Source: Musa acuminata AAA Group (lineage: Eukaryota; Streptophyta; Magnoliopsida; Zingiberales; Musaceae). From it: a DNA stretch of 64,000 nt. This document shows, piece after piece, positions 9,525 through 23,416 of this stretch. The position numbers were made by a program, and so were the translations under genes. Below the pieces are notes generated by a model, which was not told the origin of the DNA, searched no databases, and worked only from the letters and a program-made list of their open reading frames with translations. Every line of letters begins with the position of its first letter. Positions within the stretch are counted from its first letter, which is position 1. The DNA lies in the NCBI RefSeq assembly GCF_036884655.1, contig NC_088337.1, positions 31,215,001 to 31,279,000 of the forward strand, read 5' to 3'.

Positions 9525-12431
9525 ATGCCCCTCATCTTAAACACCGCCGCCGCCTCCCCCCTCGTAGGTCTCGCCTCCCACCACTTCTACAAATTCCCCA
9601 TAAAGCCCCTTGCAACCTCTCGTAATTTCAAGCCCTTGTCCTTTCCGGCGTCGTCCTCTGCGCCCTCGCGTCTCCGCCGAATGAGCTGGCTCGGGAAGCT
9701 AGGGCTTGGCTTCGGCGGTCGAGGGTCCGCGACGGAGGCGTCGTCGGCGATCGCGCAGAGCCCCGACGACGACGTGCCGGCGGCGGGGCAGGAGTTTGCG
9801 CAGTTCGGCGCCGGCTGCTTCTGGGGTGTTGAGCTCAGCTTCCAGCGCGTGCCCGGGGTGACCAAGACCGAGGTCGGGTACAGCCAGGGGAACCTCCACG
9901 AGCCCACCTACGAGGACGTATGCACCGGGATGACCAATCACTCCGAGGTGGTCCGTCTGCAGTACGACCCCCGGCAGTGCAAGTACGAGGACTTGCTCGA
10001 CGTCTTCTGGGAGCGGCATGATCCCACCGCTCTCAATCGCCAGGTTAATTCTTTTGAGGCCCCACAGAACTTTTCTTGTTATACATTGGCAATTGGTGCT
10101 ATCCTTGTTTTTGTTGTTGGATTGAGTTCACTGTCCATGCTAGTAGTTGATAGCATCCTAGTTGAAATTCGTCTCAATTTTACGTAGCAAGCACCTTTTA
10201 GTTTCAGATAACTCTCAACACGAATGCCTAATTTGACGTAGCTTTGCTAAATAGCATCTCATGTTGGAGGAGTAAGCTCTATTGATTTGATATAACCACA
10301 TACACTTGTGTGTCACAGCACAATAACGGAGAAGAATCACGCTGGTTGTATTTGACCTAACGCAGCCCTCCATCTTTTTCATGCGGGGTTGTGACTGACA
10401 TTGGCAGTGTTACACTTGTGTATCATAGTGATAGTTTGAATTTGTGAAAATACGCTTGGTGAGTCGGAAAATTGGGTTTTGGTCAACATTTGGGTACCTC
10501 TCCTATTGAATTGCTTGGTAGGTCATCGAAGAAATCAAGGAGCAAGTATGAGATTCTGGATTTCCAATCAAATTGTGCTTCTTCAAATGGATGAGTGTTC
10601 TTTGTATATATGGTGTAGTTGTAGAACTTTAGAATGTGCTAATTTATATAGAAAGTTGACATTTTTTTTTATCTTATAGAAGTGCTAGTACAGGTTGTGG
10701 TTTTTTATATTTGTCGGGTATGGATGCTGGCTATTTTTCACTCTTGGTGCACATATCATTTGCGACGAGCATTTAACATAGAAAAAGTGTTATCCTTGTA
10801 TTTGATGATTTAGAAGGTGGAAGCAAGCTGAAAAATGTTTCCATGATACTCTTATCATCTGTAGAGTAGTTAGTTTGGGATTAGCCATGGTTACATTAAT
10901 GAGAGCATTTGAAGGTGGAAGCAAGCTGAAAAATGTTGCCATGATATTCTTATCATCTGTAGAGTGGTTAGTTTGAGATTAGCCATGGTTACATCAATGA
11001 GAGCAGCCTTTGGATTTTAAACTTCAATCTATGTCCCCAAGGCAGTGTGAGGCATCAAGAGTTATCTGACAACCATAGATTCCAAAGAGATAAGGGAGAA
11101 GGATTGGTTTGGGGTTGCTTCCAGATTGGAGCAGTCAGGTTCAGGTAGTTTGATATGCACGTGGCTAAAAGCTAGATTAACGTTTAGTTCTACATAGTGC
11201 ACCATGCCACATGCTCAACCCCTTTGTGCGGGTCCTACAATAATGGTTAGCAACTCTAAATTAAATCCCATTGGTTTTTGATCAATTTTGACCGAGAAAT
11301 AGAAATGGTCAAGACATTATTTTAAAAAATTGAACAGGTATCTACCCTCACCTCACAAAAAAAAAAGAGTGAACACTAATTTTATAGGTTGAATTTGACC
11401 AAATTTCACTTTTTGGTCTTTGTCACTAGCCAGGACTACTCTGGCTTATGTTTGGCTGATCTTTTGGATCATTAGTCTTTACAAGGTCATTAGAGCTCGT
11501 GAATGATACATCCCCTGCTTTTCCATCGCTCTTTGCAATAAGTTACTGAGGACTTGTCCCTTGAATCTAATATATTGTGCACTGAAGGAGTTTAACAATG
11601 TGATCAGTCAGGAAAGAAACAAAGTCCGTATTACCTCTCAATTTGTTGACATTTTTATTGATGTTATGCATTATGATATATGCAGCTAGCAGCAAGCTCA
11701 TGGGCTCAGTCTTTGTCTCGTTCACGTATGTGTTTCTAAGGTGGGATTACGAGTGCTGTTACATGAAGGAACAAGCTTCTATAAAATTTCATATGTTCTG
11801 TGCTGTATTTCCTCTTTTAGGAATCAGTTTTGGTGTGCTCTTGAAACCTGACCAGACATAAATACTACAGTGATGTATCTTATATTCCAGAAAGAGTCTT
11901 ATTCGAAGTGTACTGCTGTTGTAGTTTCTTCAACAGTTCCTTATAAGTGTAGGTAATTTGAGAATTAGTGATAATATGGACCAGTGAACAAATTCTGTAT
12001 CTGTCTTCATTTGCAGAATTACAAATTCGAGAACTTATAATGCATTGCAGAAATGCTTTCAATAGTAGGTGCATGGTACTATATAACCTTAAAGAAATGC
12101 ATTAAATCTTCTGTGAGCAGTATATTAAGTATAATTTGCATTCTAGTTGTTAAAATATTATATTTACAATTGTATGCAGGGAAATGATGTTGGGACTCAA
12201 TATCGCTCTGGAATATATTTCTACACACCAGAACAGGAAAAAGCAGCCAGAGAATCCATGGAGAGGCGCCAGAAGGTCCTTAACGGGAAGATTGTGACAG
12301 AAATCCTTCCTGCAAAGAAATTCTACAGGGCAGAAGAGTATCATCAGCAGTATCTTGAGAAAGGCGGACGCTTTGGTTTCAGGCAGTCTGCAGCTAAAGG
12401 TTGTAGTGACCCTATTCGCTGCTACGGATGA
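9525..12431 (+). CDS. Peptide methionine sulfoxide reductase A, plastid type
   Basis: Two exons, 9525-10043 and 12180-12431, separated by a 2.1 kb intron, give 256 residues. MsrA reduces the S-epimer of methionine sulfoxide in proteins back to methionine, using thioredoxin. The catalytic motif GAGCFWGVE is present and the conserved core ([46 protein letters not shown]) is complete. The protein ends in a Cys-containing tail ([10 protein letters not shown]) that resembles the resolving-cysteine tail of plant A-type enzymes. Residues 1 to about 60 are rich in Ser, Ala, Pro and Arg, as in a chloroplast transit peptide. The first ATG in frame is at 9525; the open frame extends upstream to a TTG at 9495 but has no ATG there. 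The closest match from memory is the Arabidopsis plastid MSRA4 group. Confidence 0.95.
10813..11005. repeat. 98-bp tandem duplication in the MsrA intron
   Basis: Two head-to-tail copies start at 10813 and 10911, each opening GAAGGTGGAAGCAAGCTGAA and ending near GAGAGCA. They differ by only a few substitutions, so the duplication looks recent. No coding content. Confidence 0.9.
11144..11325 (+). repeat. Dispersed repeat, copy 1 (MsrA intron)
   Basis: The segment from GGTAGTTTGATATGCAC through CCCCTTTGTGCGGGTCC to a GGTCAAGA(C/T)ATTATTTT end recurs at 13658-13866 in the same orientation. The two share several long blocks and differ by indels. No terminal repeats or frames are obvious, so the element class is unknown. 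Confidence 0.75.
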
Positions 12432-15168
12432 CATGGGTAATTATAATCAACCATCGAAATCTGCATGCCTGGTCGTTTCGGTCAATAGAGCTGTTGAAGA
12501 TAACTGAGTACTGCATGTTATGGACTGTGTTATGAGGCTATGCCCTTGTTTGTAATATAATTACAGCTTGCATATTCACAGTAATCCACACAACTCATCT
12601 GATGGTTCTCTTTTGATGTGAGCATAGCTAATGAATTGCCTTGTGATTATTCAAACTCTTCATATCGATTCACGGAACTCTTGGGAAATATTAGGATTAG
12701 AAGTGACAAGATATAACATCGTTTTTCACCTAGTTTTGAGGCCTTTCTGTGTCGGTTTCTGTCCGTGGTGTGGGATCCGATAAGGTAACATCTCTGTTCA
12801 TCGAACTCATTGTCCTTTGTTTTCCCTTACCGTCTGTTATCTGAGCTAAAGTTTTCATCTCTTGTTAGCAGGCATTTCCTTGGTCTGAGATCGTTCATTG
12901 AACCCGACATCAATCAATCTACTGTAAGCTTTTTCTAAACCAGCAAGTGTTAGTTGGATTACTATCCGGTGGACTTGGGTAAGTTTCAGCAAACTTGTTC
13001 GATTCTGTCTTGCAGAGTTCAGTGCTGCAGCGTGGTGTTTTCATTCCTTGGAACTATTCGGTGGGATCCCAACCTCATGCTCTCCACTCCCACAGCCTGC
13101 TATGGATCTCGAGGTGCGTTGGCCGATGGTCTTTCTCTTTAACGACGAACCACATAATACAATTATATCACTGTGGACTCCTCAACATAAAATTACCTGA
13201 TCCTAATAATCAAATCCTTGGACGATGGACTTACTGGCTCCAAGCACGTGAATGTTCATGAGCTTGTATGGTAAATTGATTGTTTGATCTATCATCAATG
13301 GCGCAACAGAAACCAAGCATTTTAGAATCTGCTGCAGTCCATGTGGTCTTCTGGCTTGATCCAAGTCATCGAGATCCGGTCGGTAAGTGGGGGAACTAGA
13401 GAACTTTGTCTGGATGTACCAGTGATTTGAGATCGCATCAAACTACCAATCTTAGTGGGATGTCATCGATAGTGTCAAGGACGTTATCGGTTAGAAAATT
13501 AGATGAGTCTACAGCTACTATTTGAGCATATATAATAAATGGTAGCACACCATTTCTGTATTAGAAGACATGATTAGAGATGCAAGAAAGAAAGAATCAT
13601 CTATATAGTGATATGAAAATAATAATGACGTGCTTATGTCTGCTCCATTAGATAGAGGGTAGTTTGATATGCACATGTGGTGGCTAAAAGCTGGATTACA
13701 GTTAAATAAAGTTATACGTAAAATGGAGTGCACCGTGCCACATGCTCGACCCCTTTGTGCGGGTCCCACTATTATGGCTAGCAACTCTAAATTAAATCCC
13801 TTTAGATTTTGATTATAAACAATTTTGACCAATAAATACAAAGGGTCAAGATATTATTTTTCAAAAGTGACATCATTAATTTTATAGGGTGATTTTTTTC
13901 TTTTAAAAAACATATTTTTTTTGCATATTTCTCAACTGGTAAATATTTTTAACACTTTTTTTAATTTTAAATATCTCTATTTTTTTATTTTTTAATCGAT
14001 TTTAAACTGTTATAATATTTTCATTTGGCTCATTTATAATATGTTTAATAATATTTATAATGTTTTTATTGAGACACTAAAAACATTGTAAGTAAAATTA
14101 TGTTATAATATTATATATATATATATTTATTTATTTATTTATGAGATTAGGAGTCTATCTAAATTGTTTACAGTGTTTTTAATAGATTTTATAGTGTATT
14201 TATTGTAGTTATCAAAACATAATAATAAATTAATTTTTAAAATTTTTATTTAGATGATATTATTTTAAAATTATCAAAAAATATTATAATATATCAATAG
14301 GTAGATTTTATAGTTTTTTATTGTGATGGTTAGATTAATTTTTAAAAAAAAAATTAAAAGATAGTTTAGATATTTTTAAAATTAAAGATATTATTTAAAA
14401 AATAATACAAAAGAGGAAGTATCGATTAGAAAATATGCTGTGAGTATTTTTTTTTTTAGAAAAATAACCCCATTCATTATATACACGTAATATTTTATTT
14501 ATCTTATAAATATAACTAAAGCATATATTACATATCCCGTACCAATGTTTATGACCCCACGCCACCACTGTCGCGGGCCCATCACGACCAATATCACGTG
14601 CAACGCACATGTCCAGCTCTTAGAAAACAAAAAAGAAAATAGAAACCACCACAAAGCTATATCGAGAAAGAGGGGATGACGCCAAACGGAACGAGACAAA
14701 GTTAAGGTGAAAAAGGTCGCGAAGCCAACAGAAACGAGACCGAGCGAGCGAGAGCATATATCCCGACGCCCTCCTTCTCGTCTCTCCTCTCCGGCGATCT
14801 CTCAATCTCTACGCCTCTTTCTCCCTTTTTAATTTCTTCTCGCCGCCGTGATTCACCCCGCCGGACGGTGCCCTAGCCGCGAAGAAACATCCGCATCTAT
14901 TTGTTGTGGTGTCTTCCAAGCGGCAGCTGCGGTCCGAGCGGTCTGCGATTCCTTTCGGTTGTTCTCAAGCTTTTCTTTATTCACTTTGTGGTAATGAAGC
15001 CCTAGTTTGGTTCTTGGAAGGGATTTGGGGGGGGGGGGAAGGGAAATGGTGAACGATCGATGGCATGAAATGAAGGCGAGTCGTTGAGTTGGTTGTTGGT
15101 CGAAGGTGCCGTGGAGGTTTGGGCTGAGGCAATTTTGGCAGGGTCAGGGGAGGTGGTCGAGAGGAGAG
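12432..15168. other. Intergenic region between the MsrA and ELMO genes
   Basis: From 12432 to about 13500 is ordinary 3' flank. A second dispersed repeat copy lies at 13658-13866. From 13870 to 14530 the sequence is very AT-rich with short runs of A and T. From about 14740 it becomes C/T-rich, typical of a 5' UTR leading to the ELMO gene. No gene recognised. Confidence 0.65.
13658..13866 (+). repeat. Dispersed repeat, copy 2
   Basis: Same family as 11144-11325, with the shared core GCACC(G/A)TGCCACATGCTC, CCCCTTTGTGCGGGTCC and GCAACTCTAAATTAAATCCC. This copy carries a short extra segment after the first 30 bases. Confidence 0.75.
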
Positions 15169-18100
15169 ATGGGTGACAATGGTGGGTCTTTTGTCACGGT
15201 GAGGAGAATAACCAAGGGGCCGGATCGAGGGGGCGGCTACCACTCAACACATGGTATGAGGAAAATTGCTCCTTTTCCCTTTCTTATTGTTTTCTTGTGA
15301 ACATCGAAGTTGATGCTTGGCGTATTCTGGTATTAGTGGTAGCGGCAATCTGCAATTAGTTTTGGTAGGACAGTTGACAATGCTTGGACTTTTGAATGCC
15401 TAAGACATTCTTAGGTTTTGATCTACAAGTTTAGGTTGTCCATTTTACTCTGCATGTCTTTCTATCTTTGATCATCTTCTGCAAATTGCTTTCTTAGATA
15501 TAGTTGTGAAGTATGTCATTGATGTAATCTTTTAAGTAAGCTCTGGGTACCTTTTCTCCCATGTCGTTTGGTTTAGATTTCATGTAGAGCTTCTTCGATC
15601 TATGAATTTATTCTGTTTGATTGTTTTTTGCATGGTGGTTTAAGTTCCATGTCACGTATCTGCAGAAGAGCATGCAGAGGCTGAGAGATTAAATTTTCAT
15701 GAGTGCTTTTTATGGAAAGATGAAAGAAATACCTACCAAAGTAATTGGACGATCATAATGTTCAATAAATGAAGATTTAGTGTGTTTGAGGTGATGGAAT
15801 TGTACAATTGATGGTTATGCTCTCTACTGGCGTAGGATGCAGCATAGCTGCTGATCAGTTACTGGCGCAACATGTAGGTACTGTATGACTTTGACTAAGT
15901 ACTAGGAATTTTGTCGATCAAACGATTTTACCATGAATTTTAACAAAGTTCTCGTAAACTTAAATTGTCTGAATGTTCTCTTTTTCACTTTCCATGATGA
16001 TATTGTTCTCGCTTGCCTCTCCCTCCCTTTCTCTCTCTGTCACACGCACACTTTGATTTTTGAAATTTTAAAATCTTAGGTTTTCGCTTGGCCAAAGTTT
16101 TAAATAACAATCTTAACTACCCATCTGTATCAGTTTGGTGTTATAGAATAAGTTAATAAATATTTTTTTTGGAATGAATTATGTTTATTTAGATGGCTGG
16201 TTTTTTTAATGTATGGAGTATTTTTACATAGAGGTAAGCCTGTCCAATATGCACAGTTTGAACGTTAAAGAATCTCTTATATATATTATTGTGAAACATG
16301 GTTGTGACAAAACAAGGGTCTCATTCATGATTGAAGCCTTAGCTGATAGTACTTGGATTCACATGCTTCCTATGACCAGTGGTTGAGTCGGTTATGCCTT
16401 AACTGTATAGTTTCTCAATCTATCAAAGTTCATTCAAGTCGAAGTATAAAGTCATGTAAATGTCTTGATTTAAAATTATTAAGTTGCTAGTGGTTATCCT
16501 TTTATTACAAACTTGTAAGGAAACTCAAGGTTCTTTCTTTTTTCTTGACTTAAATAGAAAGTGATCACTGAGGTGTTATGCATAGTAAGAAAAGTCATTA
16601 TTATATTGCTAAGTATGCCTATGAAGATGTATCTTTTTTATTTTTTGTATTTGAACTGTCATCTTTATATTCATTTTGTTGTCTACAGAGGTTGTGGCGG
16701 GATCAACAGCGTGGATTGGAAAAGGTTTTTCTTGTGTTTGTGCCCAAGGAATTGACAGTGATGCTCGTTTATCATTTGACCTTACACCTTGTCAGGTAAC
16801 CTCTTGTTAATATTGATTATATGCTTATTGGTTTTTTTGACACATGATCTTAAATATAGGTACAAGAGGTACATATTGACTGGCATTTACCAGTGTGGCC
16901 AAGCATTTGTAACAGACCATACAATTTTACAATGCTCCATCTACTAATATTTTATTAATTTTATATCGATACTCGGTAGTATAGATTGACAAAATGTTTG
17001 TTATCTTAGTACCATACTGGTTATACAGCTTATTGAAACTGGTATTGGATGGGTATTTAGGTTTGATGTAATAACAAGTAATTGAATGTCACAAATGGCT
17101 ATGTTTCTTGGTGGTAGAATTTAGAAGTAGGATATCTCAGATAGTTCTTGCAACATGAGCGTGGACATGTACAATATGCCTCTCTTTGCAACTATTTGGG
17201 ATTGGCTGCTTGAATGCTTTCCTGCTACCTGTTTCTGACAATTGAGATGCATATTATGTAAATTAAGATAAGCTTCACTTAGTTTTGCGGCATGCCCTTG
17301 TGTTATCACATGCCTCACCATGAGCTTTATGCCAATTGGTTGAGCTCTGTGCTAGCTAGTGTTTTGCTGGGCATGGTTTTGGCATGGCATTCAGATGAGT
17401 ACCAGTGCCATGATTGTACAGTTGACCCATCAAATGATTGTAATCTCTGACAAAGGTAACATGGAATTACTGGGTGACTCTTGATTAGTTTTAGCAGTAT
17501 GTATAGGCCTATAGATACCTTTAGATTTTATGTTAACTACTTTGTTAAATTATATAAAACCTCATCATTTAATTTTTCTCCTGTGGTCAACCCTCTCATT
17601 TACACACATTGAAGTTTTGTTCCTTCATCCTTGTAGGTGGCCAGGCCTTCATTAATATTTAATTTCAACCCTGCTAGCTACTTTGCTCTTCAAAGGGAAA
17701 AGCTGATGAAAATTACATTCATTATACATGCATGCAGGAGGAATGCTTGCGTAAGTTACAATGCCGAGTCGATGTTGCCTATGAAAGTTCAAAAAAAGAG
17801 CATCAGGTACTTGCCTTAGAATGGTCTTTTTGATCTTATTGTTTTTTAGTTTCTAATAGTGAATCTTTGTTTTTTCTAGTTAACGTACTAAATTGATTCT
17901 TGCTTATAATAATTATGAGCTGTTGAAGTTCCTCTCAACCATCTAGCTATTTCTAGTTACCATTACTAAATTCTTGCTTATAATAATATTGAGCTGTTGA
18001 AATTCTCTCAACTATCTAGTAATTTTGAACTCATAAAGTTCTGCAGTTGTGTATTTATGTGAACATTTTTTTTGTGCAACTATATGATTATGTTGGTTAC

Positions 18101-21100
18101 TTTTTGCTTATATTAATATCTAATCTGAGAAGGGAGTCAAGGTGCTAGTATTAATCATGTAGTGTCTTGTGCTTACGATGCATCTGCATCCATTTTATTG
18201 ATGCAACCTACAAGCACTTTATGTTTCAAATGGCATTTCCTCTGTGTTTGTCATCTCAGTGACTGAAATATTGCTAGGAAACCTTAAGAACCCTCTGGTA
18301 TGCTGCTTATCCTGGAGTCAAACTCCATGGCTTAATATCTGAACAATGGAAGGAAATGGGATGGCAAGGAAAAGATCCTTCTACAGATTTTAGGTATTCA
18401 AAATGCTCAGTCTGTAGGAATCATTGGTAAGGTATTTTCATTTCAATTCGATAATAGGATCCAGAAACTATCTTTGTTCTTTTGTTGCAGGGGTGGTGGT
18501 TTCATATCTTTAGAAAACCTATTATTCTTTGCCAGGAGGTACCCTGTAAGTGGTTTTCTTTTCTTGTTAGCTATTTTAACTAGTAGATTCAAGTGCAGAA
18601 TGATTTCAATTTATATGTGGCTCTTAACATAATGAATTGAACATCTTTGTTTTGTTCTGTCACCTATTTGTCGATTATAACAAGATGACAAATTGCCTTG
18701 ATGTGCTGCCAAACTTACCATAAAACAAATTATTTCTTTATTTGTAATATTTTTGCTGCAATATTGAATTTTAGAATAAAAGACTGATATTCATTATCTT
18801 TTTTCTCTCGTGCCAACTGGAATAGTGTATCTTCAATCCTGTGTATGCTGGCCTCTCACTTGGATCCCGGTTAGCCTTATGGGAGTCATCATTTGGAAAA
18901 CTTTTAGATTAAAACAGGGTGAAATTTTTGCATTTATCAATATAAAAAAAAGGTTATAAGTTGATTTGCAGAAGAGCCTTCACTCGTGCCTTAGTCACTT
19001 AGGTTGATATTCAACTGAGACAAAATTTAGGAGATAGTTGAACCCGAAAGACTAAAGCTGACTTGAAGAATTTAGAGCATAATTGGGTACTTGAGTGTTC
19101 TCGTAAGGAAGATAACATTTCAACTTGAGTGAATCAATCCATATGTGCACTGTTATGTGCCTTAACTGGTTTTGACTCTTTATATCCACCTATCTTAATT
19201 TAAGGCAAGGCTAATGTGAGAATCTTTTTTGCTCATTCTTAAATTTTGGTACTACTATGAGTCCCTTGACAGCAACTAGTACTGTGGAACACTATAATGT
19301 AAACTCATTCTGATAATTCGTTTGATGCATTACAATTAAAATTCCTTTGATGTGTATGATCTTTACAGGATCTTGTTATAGATGGGTAATTTATAGCTTG
19401 CATCCTAGTCTCAAAGCACAGTATTACACACTAAGACTAGTATACATGCATTTACCTGTTGGAATATAGTTGCATAATTTGGGCCAAGCAATGAACTGGC
19501 TCAGTAGTTTGTATCCTTTGGATGATCTTCTTAATAACTGAGCTGTTGTTGCCTCCTTGATGACTTTCCTCTGAAGTCCTACCAATTTTTCCTTGCAGAA
19601 GTCCTTCCAGGATCTTCTCCGAAAACAGGAGGGCAATCGAGCCCTATGTGAATACCCTTTTGCAGTAGCTGGTATAAATGTAACATTTATGCTCATCCAA
19701 ATGCTGGATCTTCAAGTTGGTGGGTACTTTATCCAAGCTCGTTTCATTGATTTTGTGTGGCTAACTGCTTAAATTTGAATGATATAAATGCAGTATGTCA
19801 TTTATCAACTATGGGCATCTTAACTGTCTTCAACATGTTGGACATTCACCAGTGTCACTTAAATCTTCAGCATAATAGAGTTCTACCTGTGTCACTAAAA
19901 TTTGTTTATAATAGTTGCAGCTAAACCAAGGTCGATTGTGGGAGCTATTTTTTTGAATCTACTTTCAGGTATGTTTAAATGCTAAATTGCAGTTTGATCT
20001 TTTATGAGTTTTGTTGCTGATAAATGCATTTAGTCACTGATGCTATATATTACATTTTGATTTTTTAAGTTGGGTTCTTGAGAAATACGCTTTAGACAAT
20101 GGTAGTTTGGAAAAATTAACATAAGCTCAATCAGTGGGTATAGATGCAGCAAGGAATGCAATTTTGGTTACTGAACCCATGCCAGTCCATGCGCGATTGG
20201 TACAGACCTGGTCTATTCCTGCATCTCAACATATAATATGCTAGAATGTATCATGATATATGAAGACGAGGTAGAGAAGGAAGAAGCGGAGAAAGTATCC
20301 CCAGAAAGAGAATAACTATACACGGTGGGTAGTGGGAAGGAAGGCGATGTCGGACCACAGCGGGCATGGTGCTCATGCGTTGAGATGGTGAAGAGGGTTT
20401 GGAATTTTTGGCACCAACCTATTTATAGTCCAAGAATTTTGTTTTTATATATAATTGGACCCGATTGCCTGAAATGGGGGCTGTCCACAAACCCATCCAC
20501 GCCTGCCCGACTAGCAAATACTGGTGGGTATGGATCGATCTGAACCACATTGCAAACTATTATAATATGCCGGACCAACCTTATTTTTTGTTAAGAATTA
20601 GTTACCGAGATCTGATTGTTACTCTGTTTTTCCACACTTCAATTTTGGTTGCACACTCCTCCGATACAGTGCAGTGAATTATTAAACATGTTGCTTAGAC
20701 CCTCAGAACCTACCAGCAGTCGGCAGATTACGTTAAGTGGTCATCACAGGTTTCTCAGTGTTACAAACCAGTAAGTATGTGATTAAGCGCCTACCTACTG
20801 ATGCATAGGTGAAGATGGTGGTCTTTTGAATATTGATATTCGATATAGTTAAGCATCATATTGGAATTGTGCAATTTTTGATACTTGAACTAAATGCTGC
20901 TGATGATTTGTGTTTCAGAGAATGACTGGGCCTTCGACATATTGTACTGCATAGCTTTCAAGTTGATGGATCAGCAATGGCTCGCCATGCATGCCTCCTA
21001 CATGGACTTCAATGTACGTCATGTGCTCTCCACCACGGAATTACCGATTCTGTCCTACAATCTGATGGTTTTCTATTTGCCCTAAACTGTCTTCTTGTTG

Positions 21101-21233
21101 GTCCCATCTTTAGACGGTCATGAAGTCAACACGTCGTCAGCTGGAGCAGGAGCTGCTGCTAGAAAACGTCAGTCGAATCGAGGATCTGCCTTCTTTCAAG
21201 CTTCTTCTTAATCGGTCGCAGCATCTCAGTTAA
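15169..21233 (+). CDS. ELMO domain-containing protein
   Basis: Nine exons: 15169-15253, 16689-16795, 17738-17806, 18278-18393, 18491-18545, 19599-19719, 19921-19968, 20919-21013 and 21114-21233. All phases agree and give 271 residues. The start is the ATG of MGDNGGSFVTVRRITKGPDR. The ELMO/CED-12 domain fills roughly residues 85-255: TLRTLWYAAYPGVKLHGLIS, EQWKEMGWQGKDPSTDFRGG, SLENLLFFARRYP, PFAVAGINVTFMLIQMLDLQ and NDWAFDILYCIAFKLMDQQW. A short charged helix closes the protein. Animal ELMO proteins act in Rac or Arf GTPase regulation. Plant members are small single-domain proteins with poorly defined roles, so ARF/ROP-related GTPase control is inference. The exon 6 donor is placed at 19720 because it is the GT that keeps the frame into AKPRSIVGA. 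Confidence 0.9.
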
Positions 21234-21765
21234 TATTCGGTTGCTGTATCAATTTCCCGCATTCTCTCTGAATCATCCACCTTCTCTTGAACATACAAGA
21301 AAAAGAGTCGAGGGAAATTTTTCTTTCCATTTTTCCCACAATTGGTGTAAGGTGATTCTTTCCCAGTTAAATAATTCCCACATTATTCGCTAGGCGTTCT
21401 TTGATATCTTTATCATCCAATTAAATAAAGAGGTCGCTCTCTATATAAAACACCACAGTAAAGCCACTCCAAACCTACAAATATTCGAGCAACTCTGGAA
21501 ATTGGAATCATAATTTTTTTTCCCCATTACAGATGATGTTACTGAAAACACACACTTAAATAAATAGTAAATCACCACAAATGTGACCATAAAGAGCAAC
21601 CAACAACGATAGCAAAAATGCCATGCAAGGCAGAGCTGCAAATAACGTAAAACACTCGATCAGGAGTCCACATAACTTCTCAAATTGAAACAGTTACTAC
21701 AGGAATTTAAAGAGTCTAAACTGCCCAGCTTAGATAAGTTGAGACAGCAACAATATGTCTCATCT

Positions 21766-23369
21766 CTACTCGTAAATCCAAGGGTGGAGGCTGTTCTGCC
21801 ACTCGGCGATGCCTTCCGGGAACCACAGAGCAATCTCCTTCCTCGCACCCTCGATCGAATCGCTTCCATGAATGACATTCCTGCACAAATGCAGCAGATA
21901 TGTCATACCAGTGGTTACAGATATCAGGGAACTCTAATCAAATTGCTTCTTATAACATAGGGTGCCACAATTTCATTCCTGAAATATGATTTGCTACTAA
22001 CAGTTTTATAATCCAAAAGCACTGACGATTGCGAGCAAGAATTTTATCAGCTACTTCTCTGCCTAACTCATGAAGAAATAGACAGGTGGCATCAAGTTTT
22101 ATCTTGATAATATCGGTCATCTTAACTGCCAGATGAACAACACACAAAGTTACATGTATACATACAAGCAGTAGAACATTCGATTTGTTAGGTCCTTAGT
22201 AGATGCCGTTCGTTCATGTATTTTCCAGCAAACTAAATTGACATTCAATTCAAACCCTTTCATAGCCCTTTTTCCTTGAGTATCTACCTGTAATGCCGGC
22301 CTCCAAAGGCATCCGGGAGTCGCCATTTTAACATTTCTATTGCTCTTCTTCTACTTCCACTTGGATCCAAGTTCGACATACAGAGAGACCGTACCATGTA
22401 GATTAGAGCCAAAGGGTTTTCGACCAATCAAAACATGCATTGAACTCCCTATTTAGAGAGACACATGCAGAATTATGGAATTTAATTACAAGTTCCAAAG
22501 GGAAGAGGGAACAAAAAAGTGTTTGGACTAGTATGAGATGCAGAATCATGTGAGCATGTAAAGCAAAAACTTCCTAGCTGCAATCTAGTCAAACACCCTA
22601 CTCAAAAGAAAAATCGCACGTAGTCATGTTTATCGCAAAGCAATTCTTGTGGTTGATTAAGGTCTTAGTCAATTGAAGAGAAAAAGACATCCACCATTCT
22701 TGAATATAATGCAGTTAATCCTTGATTAATACGATAAATTGAGATCCATATCATGTATTTGATATCAGAACGCAAACAAAAATGAGCCTTGCTGAATCAG
22801 AGACAAAGAAATCACCTGCCGATCTCGATCGCCAAGTCCCCACGGATGGTGCCGGGGGCGGAGTCGGCAGGGTTGGTTGCGCCGATGATCTTGCGGCCGG
22901 TGACAACCACACTCTTTCCCTCCCACACCATCGCAACCACGGGGCCGGAAATGATGTACTCCACGAGCCCGGCAAAGAAGGGCTTCGCGGAGAGGTCGGC
23001 GTAGTGCTTCTCGGCGAAGGAGCGCTCCACGCTCACCATCTTCAACCCTGATTTATGGCACCAAAACAAAATTTCCATCTTCCTTCTCCAAATCACCAAA
23101 AGAGAGCAACACGAGACACCCAAAAACCGTACCTTTCAGGTAGAAACCCTTCTTCTCGAATCGCCCAATGATTTCCCCAACCTGACGAACGAATCGAAAC
23201 AAAATCTATGAACGTTGTACCGATCTACTTTACAACGACGACTACAGCATTCGATACGACCGTCTTCCACTAAATGATTAGCCCTGAAAGGCAAAGGTGG
23301 GGAGAAAGGGAGGTTTACCAGGCCTCGTTGGACGCCATCGGGCTTGATCATGATAAAGGTCTGCTCCAT
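21766..23369 (-). CDS. NDPK1: Nucleoside diphosphate kinase 1
   Basis: Four minus-strand exons, 23319-23369, 23133-23181, 22816-23047 and 21766-21880, sum to 447 nt: 148 residues plus stop, the standard length of cytosolic plant NDPK1. The protein opens [17 protein letters not shown] and has the ATP-site lysine in that segment. The phospho-accepting histidine lies in NVIHGSDS, and the family end is [19 protein letters not shown]. The enzyme moves the gamma-phosphate of ATP to other NDPs through phosphohistidine, usually as a hexamer. No transit peptide precedes the domain, which fits the cytosolic type. The gene is convergent with the ELMO gene, 532 bp away. Confidence 0.97.
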
Positions 23370-23416
23370 CTCTGAGATAGATCGGCGTCCCTCCTTTCTC
23401 GCCGACGCCGCAAACA

